Below the pieces are notes generated by a model. It did no database searches. It saw nothing but the letters and a program-made list of their open reading frames with translations, and was not told where the DNA came from. A stretch of 64,000 bases of DNA, taken from contig CAZCUN010000003.1 in the NCBI GenBank assembly GCA_964502215.1, positions 26,134 through 90,133 of the forward strand. Direction: 5' to 3'. Numbering within the stretch: position 1 is the stretch's first letter; every line of letters starts with the position of its first letter. The stretch comes from JAALLB01 sp964502215. Lineage in GTDB: Bacteria; Pseudomonadota; Alphaproteobacteria; Rhizobiales; Rhizobiaceae. Below, one piece after another: positions 51,248 through 58,448 of the stretch. The position numbers were made by a program, and so were the translations under genes.

Positions 51248-52302
51248 GCATCTGCCACACCGATACATTCAATACTCTGTATCATGTTCTCTGCATTACG
51301 AAGTGCCGCACCAGTAGAGACAAAGAGTTGTGGCATGATCATCCATTCTAACATCCAACTTGCGCCAGATCGTTCTTGTTCATGGTTGAGAGCTTGATGA
51401 AGGCCTGTCATTTGGCTTGCGTTAAATTGAGCGATTGTAACAAGCGTTTCTGCTAATACAGGATTTTGTTTATGCACCATTGCAGACGAGCTTCCTCCAC
51501 CCGAAATCTCGATTTGGTCGATCCCCATTTGAGCCATTAAACAAACGTCTTTACCCATCTTACCCAAATGGCCAGAGACAATGGAAAGCCAAGTTCCAAT
51601 CTCAACTAAACAACTTCTATCATTATGCCAAACATGGCTCGGCACACGTAGGTTTAATTCTGGTGCCATGAGTTCAGCAATTTTAAACAGCTGCCCATCA
51701 TATGCCTGACTGCTTGCAATAGGGCCACCAAGTTGTAATGGAAAGTGCAAGTTTTCAAAACTTATTTTGGCATGCAAGAGCGGATTAAGCCACGTATCAA
51801 TCCGTTCACCAGCCTTAGAAGGAAGCGCTGCTTGCATGCGAGTATATGCCATAAATGTATGATTAGCGTTCTTGGCTTTTAAGGTTTCAAGCGATTTGAT
51901 TAAGCGATTTACTCTTGTAAGAAGAAGTTCCGCGCAATGTTTCATACGCATCATCGCGCTGGTATCAATTACATCCTGACTGGTGGATTTAAAGTGCAAG
52001 CTAGGTGCAGATGAAGCGCTTAAAATTTCTCGCATGCTTTTAATAAACTGAGGAACAACCATACCATCAATTGCTGCGGCTTGAGATAATGTTCTTATGT
52101 CTGCTTCATAAATTGAAAGCTTTTGAGTGATTTCTTGAGATGCCTCTTTGGAGATCATGCCTAGCTGTGCTTGTGCTTTGGCTAAGCAAATTTCAAATTG
52201 AAGCATTGCTTCAATGTCAGCCTTAACACTGAAAAACCCAGCAGCTTCATGGTCTCCTAATAAAGAACCTAGAAGAGGGGCATTATAAGGTGTAAAGGAC
52301 AT
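51244..52302 (-). CDS. pcaB: 3-carboxy-cis,cis-muconate cycloisomerase
   Basis: PcaB lactonises the ring-cleavage product of protocatechuate. It belongs to the fumarase/adenylosuccinate lyase family; the signature loop is SGGGSSSAMVHKQNPVLAE. The 352-residue length is usual for proteobacterial PcaB. It is the last gene of the pobA-pcaC-pcaH-pcaG-pcaB series and ends over the dctM stop. Confidence 0.92.
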   Translation of the reverse strand: MSFTPYNAPLLGSLLGDHEAAGFFSVKADIEAMLQFEICLAKAQAQLGMISKEASQEITQKLSIYEADIRTLSQAAAIDGMVVPQFIKSMREILSASSAPSLHFKSTSQDVIDTSAMMRMKHCAELLLTRVNRLIKSLETLKAKNANHTFMAYTRMQAALPSKAGERIDTWLNPLLHAKISFENLHFPLQLGGPIASSQAYDGQLFKIAELMAPELNLRVPSHVWHNDRSCLVEIGTWLSIVSGHLGKMGKDVCLMAQMGIDQIEISGGGSSSAMVHKQNPVLAETLVTIAQFNASQMTGLHQALNHEQERSGASWMLEWMIMPQLFVSTGAALRNAENMIQSIECIGVADA

Positions 52303-52325
52303 GCGTTTTTTCCAACTTAGTAGGG

Positions 52326-52937
52326 TTAAATATCAAGGAAAACAGTTTCGTTCTCACCTTGCAGATGTATATCAAATTGATAAGTATTGCTCTTGGTCGT
52401 TACCCCCAAGAGTGTTTTGATACGTTCAGGCTTTTGTACTTTTTCCAATAGTGGATCTAATTTGTTTTTTTCTGGCTCATCGTCAAAGTACATTCTTGTA
52501 TGAAGTCCGATGTTAATACCACGTGCGATTATCCAGAATGTTATATGAGGCGCTTGCAATAAATTATTGTCATATGCCACTTGGCCAGGCTTGATGGTTT
52601 TAAATTGAAACTGCCCTGTTTTTAAATCACAAGCGCAACGTCCCCATCCTGTAAAATTAGTATCAGATTTTCTCTTGGAGATTTTATCTGAGGGATACAA
52701 TCCAGAACTATCAGCCTGCCAAATTTCAACCATAGCATCTAGAACAAGCTCGCCGTCTCCATCATAAATATTGCCGTATATTTCAATTTCTTGCCCAGCA
52801 ATATCACCTTGCATGAGTGTGCTGCCTAAATCGTTTTTATAAACAGATTTAATTCCAGAAAAATTTGGTGTGCAACCAATATGAACATAAGGGCCTGCGG
52901 TTTGTGAGGCTGTTTCATTTGTTGTTTTTAAAGCCAA
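52326..52937 (-). CDS. pcaG: Protocatechuate 3,4-dioxygenase alpha subunit
   Basis: PcaG is the non-iron-binding partner of PcaH in the intradiol dioxygenase. The start contains ETASQTAGPYVHIG, the typical PcaG entry, then LVLDAMVEIWQADSSGLYP. The 203-residue length fits. It directly abuts pcaH. Confidence 0.94.
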   Translation of the reverse strand: MALKTTNETASQTAGPYVHIGCTPNFSGIKSVYKNDLGSTLMQGDIAGQEIEIYGNIYDGDGELVLDAMVEIWQADSSGLYPSDKISKRKSDTNFTGWGRCACDLKTGQFQFKTIKPGQVAYDNNLLQAPHITFWIIARGINIGLHTRMYFDDEPEKNKLDPLLEKVQKPERIKTLLGVTTKSNTYQFDIHLQGENETVFLDI

Positions 52938-53678
52938 TTACATGCCCTCCAATCGATTTTCAAACAGGGTTTGATCGCGCCCCCGTAATGTAATGTCAAA
53001 ACGATAAGCAAGCGCATCCATTGGTTTTGTGCGCTTCATATCAAGAGGCGCTATCAATCTGTTGACGGCTTTTTTGTCATTAATCGTGGCAACGATTGGA
53101 CAAAGCGGAATAAGCGGATCGCCTTCGAAATACATTTGTGTAATCAAGCGCTGCGCAAAAGCTTCTCCAAATAATGAAAAATGAATATGAGCAGGTCGCC
53201 AAGAGTTAGGTCCATTAGGCCAAGGATAGGCACCAGGCATAATTGTTTGAAATTCATAATTGCCATTTTCATCCGTCATCATTCGGCCACAGCCACCAAA
53301 GTTTGGATCTAGGGCGGCAATGTATCCTTCGTTTTGATGACGATAACGCCCACCTGCATTAGCCTGCCATACTTCAATTAAAGTGTTAGCAAGGGGATGA
53401 TTATGTTGATCGCTCACACAGCCATACACAATCAACCTTGAGCCAATTGCTGCTTGGTCTTTATTTGCAAAGTTAAGAATAAGATTGTTGTCTAATTCAC
53501 CAATTATATCTGGATTAAATACAGGACCAGTTTCTTCACTCATGGTTGTGGGCAATGATAAAAGTGGCGCGTTTGGCGATCGCTTAATGCTGCTTTTGTA
53601 TTCTTTGAAAAAGGCCTTAGGTTGTGACTTAAAATCACGTTTTAAAAAACCACCTTTATGAGATTGTGATTTATTCAC
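52938..53678 (-). CDS. pcaH: Protocatechuate 3,4-dioxygenase beta subunit
   Basis: PcaH binds the Fe(III) that cleaves protocatechuate between its hydroxyls. The ligand regions are LIEVWQANAGGRYRHQNEGY (Tyr ligand) and NSWRPAHIHFSLFG with the His ligands. The 246-residue length is normal. It overlaps the pcaC stop by 4 bases. Confidence 0.95.
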   Translation of the reverse strand: MNKSQSHKGGFLKRDFKSQPKAFFKEYKSSIKRSPNAPLLSLPTTMSEETGPVFNPDIIGELDNNLILNFANKDQAAIGSRLIVYGCVSDQHNHPLANTLIEVWQANAGGRYRHQNEGYIAALDPNFGGCGRMMTDENGNYEFQTIMPGAYPWPNGPNSWRPAHIHFSLFGEAFAQRLITQMYFEGDPLIPLCPIVATINDKKAVNRLIAPLDMKRTKPMDALAYRFDITLRGRDQTLFENRLEGM

Positions 53679-54055
53679 CCCTCATGCTCCATGTCATCAA
53701 AGGTTGCCTTGGCAAGCTTAATTGCATGATTGGCTTTTGGTACACCTGCATAAATAGCAGCATGCTGAAAAGCTTCCATAATGTCATCTTTGCTTGCACC
53801 AGTGTTTTTTGTTGCGCGAACATGCATAGGGATTTCTTCAAAATTACCAGTCGCCGCTAATAGAGCCAAAGTTAACATAGAACGCTCACGCAAACTTATT
53901 TTATCTGAAGCCCATACATTGCCCCAAGCTGCTTCTGTAATCAAAGTTTGAAAGGGTTCGTCTAGTTGAGTTTTGTTTTTCTCTGCACGATTAACATGAT
54001 TGTCGCCTAAAACTTTGCGACGAACTTCCATCCCTTTTTCATAACGATCAGACAA
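53675..54055 (-). CDS. pcaC: 4-carboxymuconolactone decarboxylase
   Basis: PcaC decarboxylates the PcaB product to the beta-ketoadipate enol-lactone. The 126-residue protein shows RRKVLGDNHVNRAEKN, then EAAWGNVWASDKISLRERSM and IPMHVRATKNTGASKDDIME, typical of PcaC. It is not fused to PcaD, and no pcaD hydrolase gene is in the operon. Confidence 0.93.
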   Translation of the reverse strand: MSDRYEKGMEVRRKVLGDNHVNRAEKNKTQLDEPFQTLITEAAWGNVWASDKISLRERSMLTLALLAATGNFEEIPMHVRATKNTGASKDDIMEAFQHAAIYAGVPKANHAIKLAKATFDDMEHEG

Positions 54056-54121
54056 AATAAATTTCCTTTAAATCTCTAAGTATGTGCGCAGTTTTTATCA
54101 TAAAATAACTCTAGTTAGCGG

Positions 54122-55300
54122 TTAATATGGCAGTCCAACGTAATTTTCTGCCATCACTTTTTGTGCTGCTTCATTGTCACTTAAAAAATCAAGTTCTGCA
54201 ATTTGCATTTTACGATCAAATGAACTGTCATCAGGAAATTGATGCATGAGTTTAGTAAACCACCAACTAAAACGCTCAACTTTCCAAACACGTAGGAGTG
54301 CTTTTTTAGAGTAATTGTCTAGGCCTGTGCTATCATTTTCCTGATAATGCTGCTTGAGGCCATCAAATAAATATCGAACATCAGAAGCTGCTGTGTTTAA
54401 GCCTTTAGCACCTGTTGGTGGAACAATATGCGCTGCATCACCACAAAGGAACAGCGCACCCCAGCGCATCGGTTCACAGACAAAAGAACGAAGCGGTGCA
54501 ATTGATTTTTCAATTGACTTTCCGGTTACTAGCTTTGATTTCATTTCTTGAGGGAGGCGTTTTTTTAATTCATCCCAAAACGCTTCATCTGACCAATCTT
54601 CTACTTTGTCTATGGATGAGCATTGTAAATAGTAACGGCTTAAATTTTCATTCCGCATGGAACAAAGTGCAAATCCACGTTCAGAATTTCTATATAATAA
54701 TTCATCATCAAGCGGAGGCGTTTCAGACAAGACACCTAACCAGCCAAAAGGGTAGGTTTTTTCAAATTCTTTTCGTACATTGTTAGGAATGGATTTTCTG
54801 CTAACACCTCTAAAGCCATCACAACCTGCAATAAAATCACAGTCTATTCGTTTGGTTTGACCATCATGGGAGTATGTTACAAATGGCGCTTTGCTATCAA
54901 TTTCATTTAAGACGACGTTTTCTACCTGAAACTTAATCTTTCCATCAGCTTTTTCACGCGCATCATAAAGGTCTTTCGTAACTTCGGTTTGTCCATAAAC
55001 AACCACTGGTGTTTTTGTATGTTTTGTAAAATTAACTCGAAACGTTTTATCCTCATAAGAAACAAGGGTGCCGTTATGCTCATATCCATGCTCTTGCATC
55101 CGCTCCCCAACACCTGCCTCCACCAACAAGTTGCACATGCCTTGTTCAAGCACACCTGCGCGAATACGGCTCAAAACATAATCTTTAGACTGACGTTCCA
55201 ATACAATGCTATCAACGCCAATTTTATATAGCAGCTGAGATAATAATAAGCCTGATGGCCCCCCGCCAATAATGCATACTTGGGTACGGGTTGAACTCAT
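54122..55300 (-). CDS. pobA: 4-hydroxybenzoate 3-monooxygenase
   Basis: PobA hydroxylates 4-hydroxybenzoate to protocatechuate with FAD and NAD(P)H. The dinucleotide motif CIIGGGPSGLLLSQLLYKIG, SRIRAGVLEQGMCNLL, the DG motif AGCDGFRGVSR and the GD motif LCGDAAHIVPPTGAKGLN are all present. The 392-residue length is normal. It heads the minus-strand pca series; a 66-base gap separates it from pcaC. Confidence 0.95.
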   Translation of the reverse strand: MSSTRTQVCIIGGGPSGLLLSQLLYKIGVDSIVLERQSKDYVLSRIRAGVLEQGMCNLLVEAGVGERMQEHGYEHNGTLVSYEDKTFRVNFTKHTKTPVVVYGQTEVTKDLYDAREKADGKIKFQVENVVLNEIDSKAPFVTYSHDGQTKRIDCDFIAGCDGFRGVSRKSIPNNVRKEFEKTYPFGWLGVLSETPPLDDELLYRNSERGFALCSMRNENLSRYYLQCSSIDKVEDWSDEAFWDELKKRLPQEMKSKLVTGKSIEKSIAPLRSFVCEPMRWGALFLCGDAAHIVPPTGAKGLNTAASDVRYLFDGLKQHYQENDSTGLDNYSKKALLRVWKVERFSWWFTKLMHQFPDDSSFDRKMQIAELDFLSDNEAAQKVMAENYVGLPY

Positions 55301-55345
55301 ATAAGCGATGCTCCGCAGAATATATTTTGTTGTATTGTTTATCTT

Positions 55346-55357
55346 GCTGAAATCAGC
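55346..55357. promoter_or_regulatory. Palindrome in pobA / CMD-like gene gap
   Basis: GCTGA-AA-TCAGC is a perfect inverted repeat in the 113-bp gap between divergent pobA and the carboxymuconolactone-decarboxylase-like gene. It may be an operator for aromatic-acid control, but no matching regulator gene (PobR, PcaQ) is next to it. Confidence 0.3.
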
Positions 55358-55413
55358 TTATTTAACATAAACGCGACTTTCAATCCCCATCAACATTGCA
55401 AATAGGAAAACAC

Positions 55414-55797
55414 ATGGACAAGAAACTTTTTGAAAAAGGCTTAGAAAAAAGAAAAGCCACTTTAGGTGCGCAATATGTAGAGAAAAACCTCGCCTCTGCA
55501 GATGATTTTAATCGACCATTTCAAGAGGCAATGACGCAGTGGTGTTGGGGGTTTGGCTGGGGTGATGAAACCATAGACATGAAAACACGTTCAATGATGA
55601 ACCTTACAATGATTGGTGCCCTTGGTAAAATGACTGAGTGGGAATTGCATTGCAGAGGTGCAATTAATAACGGAGTTTCAAAAGAAGAAATCCGTGCGAT
55701 TATTCATGCGATTGGAATTTATTGTGGTGTACCACAAAGTCTTGAATGTTTCAGGGTTGCAAGAAAAGTTTTAGAAGAAGAGGGGCTTTTGGATTAA
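55414..55797 (+). CDS. Carboxymuconolactone decarboxylase-family protein (second copy)
   Basis: The 127-residue protein starts MDKKLFEKGLEKRKATLG and has the family core DETIDMKTRSMMNLTMIGAL and ELHCRGAINNGVSKEEIRAI. It resembles PcaC but is diverged from the pcaC in the same cluster. ATG 55414 has AGGA 6 bases upstream. It is divergent from pobA and may act in another aromatic branch. Its end overlaps the AraC-type gene by 4 bases. Confidence 0.88.
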   Translation: MDKKLFEKGLEKRKATLGAQYVEKNLASADDFNRPFQEAMTQWCWGFGWGDETIDMKTRSMMNLTMIGALGKMTEWELHCRGAINNGVSKEEIRAIIHAIGIYCGVPQSLECFRVARKVLEEEGLLD

Positions 55798-56792
55798 ACA
55801 GAAGTTTCATAAATCAAATCTTTGCCTACTCCAGATCGAATGGCACTTGGTGTTTGCTTGAAGTATGTTTTAAATTTTGATGAGAAATACGGCGTACTTG
55901 AAAACCCTGTGGCGAGTGCAATTTCTGTAATGGATAGCGTTGATTGTTCGCATAGTTTTTTAGCCTGAATTAAACGAAGCTCTGAATAAAATTGCATCGT
56001 ACCAAGGCCGATGTGATTAACAAAATTTCTATTTAATTGCCGAACTGACAAATTACACAACTGAGCGAGTTGGCTAAGTGTAAGGGGATCAGCCAAGTGG
56101 TTTTCCATAATCTCAATTATTTTAATGACAGCAGGGTTCGTTGTATTATGTCTTTCAACTAATCCTGCACGTTGTTGTCCGCTTTCGGGTCTAACTTCTG
56201 TATGCATAAACCAATCACTTACGTTGCGAGCAAATTGTGCGCCATGATGGTTTGTTATCAGTGCATGCATCATATCAAGCGGCGCTGTTCCGCCAGCACA
56301 CGTAATTCGGTCTCGATCCATCACATATAATGAACGCGTAACAAGTAAGTTTGGTAATCGCTCAGTCAAGCTTGAAGCATGTTCCCAATGCACCGTCATG
56401 CGACGATCTTTCATAACACTTGATTGAGCAAGAATATAAGGTCCAGCTGAAACACCCCCAAGCACAACGCCCTTGGCGGCTAATCTGCGCAGAGTGGCAA
56501 AAATAATGTTGTCTTTAAAGGTTGATGGATTGCCACCAGCAATAACGAATAGAATATCCAAACTATCCGCATCTTTTAATGCTAGGTCTGCCTTAAGCGT
56601 AATATCACCAGAACTTGTTGCTTGAATATTATCGCTTGATAAATGATGGATGTTATAAAGCTCTTTGCCACTAAGGTGGTTAGCGGCTCTCATTGGTTCA
56701 ACTGTTGAAGCGTAAGACATCATAGCAAACCCATCGATTAGCAAAATACCAATACGTCTGCTTTCATTCGGGTTTTTAATGTTTGTGTCCAT
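55794..56792 (-). CDS. GlxA-family AraC regulator, GbdR-like
   Basis: The 332-residue protein has an N-terminal DJ-1/PfpI-like domain (IGILLIDGFAMMSYASTVEP, then LGGVSAGPYILAQSSVM, with Ser-Ala where many members have Cys) and a C-terminal AraC HTH pair (LSQLAQLCNLSVRQLNRNF and ITEIALATGFSSTPYFSSKF). The HWEH motif and its place divergent from soxB fit GbdR-type activators of glycine-betaine/dimethylglycine and sarcosine breakdown. That specific role is inferred. Confidence 0.85.
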   Translation of the reverse strand: MDTNIKNPNESRRIGILLIDGFAMMSYASTVEPMRAANHLSGKELYNIHHLSSDNIQATSSGDITLKADLALKDADSLDILFVIAGGNPSTFKDNIIFATLRRLAAKGVVLGGVSAGPYILAQSSVMKDRRMTVHWEHASSLTERLPNLLVTRSLYVMDRDRITCAGGTAPLDMMHALITNHHGAQFARNVSDWFMHTEVRPESGQQRAGLVERHNTTNPAVIKIIEIMENHLADPLTLSQLAQLCNLSVRQLNRNFVNHIGLGTMQFYSELRLIQAKKLCEQSTLSITEIALATGFSSTPYFSSKFKTYFKQTPSAIRSGVGKDLIYETSV

Positions 56793-56891
56793 AAAATTAA
56801 AAATACTGTCTATTTATATAAAACACAATTCTTATTTATCCGTAGTCTATTCTTACAAGTGATACATACTCGGATAACAGATGAGGTATTG

Positions 56892-58142
56892 ATGCGCTAT
56901 TCAGCTTTAGAAGTTTTGAAGCAGGGTCTAACAGGCAATAAGACGTGGAAACCCGCATGGCGCGATCCTGATCCAAAACCAGAGTATGATGTAATTATCA
57001 TCGGTGGCGGTGGGCATGGTTTGGCAACTGCGTATTATCTCGCCAAAAAACATGGCGTGCGTAATATTGCAGTTTTAGAAAAAGGCTGGATTGGTGGCGG
57101 TAATGTGGGGCGTAACACTACGATTGTTCGTTCAAATTATATGCTACCCGGTAATGAACCTTTCTACGAACTCTCCATGAAGCTATGGGAAGGACTTGAG
57201 CAAGATTTCAATTATAACGCAATGATTTCTCAGCGCGGCATTATTAATCTTTTTCATAGTGATGCCCAGCGTGATGCATATGTGCGTCGAGGCAATGCTA
57301 TGTTAATGGCAGGTGCTGATGCAGAGTTTTTAGATGAAGCGGCTATTCGTAAAGAGCTTCCTTTTTTGGATTATGATAATGCGCGTTTCCCCATAAAAGG
57401 TGGCCTTGCACAAAGACGTGGTGGCTCTGTTCGCCACGATGCAGTTGCTTGGGGCTACGCAAGGGGGGCTGATCAAAACGGTGTCGATATCATCCAAAAC
57501 TGCGAGGTGACAGGCTTTGATATCAAAGACGGTGTTTGCCACGGTGTTGAAACAACCAAAGGCAAAATTGGTGGTAAGAAAATAGCTGTTTGTGTGGCGG
57601 GTTCTTCAGGGCACGTCATGGCAAAGGCTGGCATGAGATTGCCAATTGAAAGTCACGTGCTTCAAGCTTTTGTATCAGAAGGCCTGAAGCCCATTATTCC
57701 AGGGGTGATCACTTTTGGCGCTGGGCATTTTTATGTCAGCCAATCAGACAAAGGCGGTCTGGTATTTGGCGGTGATATTGATGGGTATAATTCATATGCC
57801 CAACGCGGTAATCTGCCAACGGTAGAGGATGTATGCGAAGGCGGCATGGCGATTATGCCGATGATAGGCAAGGCAAGATTGCTAAGAAGCTGGGGCGGTA
57901 TCATGGATATGTCGATGGATGGGTCTCCCTTCATTGATAAAACGCATATTGATGGTCTCTATTTTAATGGTGGTTGGTGTTATGGCGGCTTCAAGGCAAC
58001 GCCAGCAAGTGGGTTTTGCTATGCGCATTTGATTGCAAAAGATGAGCCACACGAAGTTGCTACAGCTTATCGTCTCGACCGATTTATTTCAGGTCGTATG
58101 ATTGACGAAAAGGGCGTAGGTGCCCAACCAAACCTGCATTAG
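56892..58142 (+). CDS. soxB: Sarcosine oxidase beta subunit
   Basis: SoxB oxidises sarcosine to an imine at covalent FMN and noncovalent FAD. The FAD motif YDVIIIGGGGHGLATAYYLA is at residues 32-51, and H182 in VRHDAVAWGYARG fits the FMN-bound His. ATG 56892 has GAGG 5 bases upstream and gives MRYSALEVLKQ; 11 extra residues from a GTG at 56859 are unlikely. It heads soxBDAG. Confidence 0.94.
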   Translation: MRYSALEVLKQGLTGNKTWKPAWRDPDPKPEYDVIIIGGGGHGLATAYYLAKKHGVRNIAVLEKGWIGGGNVGRNTTIVRSNYMLPGNEPFYELSMKLWEGLEQDFNYNAMISQRGIINLFHSDAQRDAYVRRGNAMLMAGADAEFLDEAAIRKELPFLDYDNARFPIKGGLAQRRGGSVRHDAVAWGYARGADQNGVDIIQNCEVTGFDIKDGVCHGVETTKGKIGGKKIAVCVAGSSGHVMAKAGMRLPIESHVLQAFVSEGLKPIIPGVITFGAGHFYVSQSDKGGLVFGGDIDGYNSYAQRGNLPTVEDVCEGGMAIMPMIGKARLLRSWGGIMDMSMDGSPFIDKTHIDGLYFNGGWCYGGFKATPASGFCYAHLIAKDEPHEVATAYRLDRFISGRMIDEKGVGAQPNLH

Positions 58143-58154
58143 GGAGCATATGAA

Positions 58155-58448
58155 ATGATTATAAACCACCCATTACTTGGCCCCCGCGACGCAGCAGAGT
58201 TTGTCTATCAAGGTGACGCAAGTCTTTTAAATCGACCTGATTGGCAATCTGATAATGCTGCCAGCGAGTTTCATGACTACATGCATTTGCGTGATAATGT
58301 TGCAGGCGAAATGCGCGAACTCTGGTTTCACGAACAAGGCGATCGCTCTTGGCTTATAGTGACGCGCAATACAATCACACACGAAATTTCCAAAGTTGAA
58401 TTAGCGCGCGATGTTATGATGGCAAACTCAAAAGGAGCCGCATCATGA
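58155..58448 (+). CDS. soxD: Sarcosine oxidase delta subunit (lacking Zn-site cysteines)
   Basis: The 97-residue protein has the SoxD marks GPRDAAEFVYQGDASL, FHDYMHLRDNVAGEMRELWFH and WLIVTRNTITHEI. In characterised SoxD, a CPxC pair and a later His and Cys bind zinc. Here the N-terminal site reads NHPLLGPRD and the C-terminal one HEQGDRSW, so no cysteine is left. It overlaps soxA by 4 bases. Confidence 0.9.
   Translation: MIINHPLLGPRDAAEFVYQGDASLLNRPDWQSDNAASEFHDYMHLRDNVAGEMRELWFHEQGDRSWLIVTRNTITHEISKVELARDVMMANSKGAAS

Noticed and set aside
54122..55300. pobA as a general aromatic hydroxylase of the UbiH type
   Set aside because: The SRIRAGVLEQ motif and the adjacent pca genes fit PobA specifically.
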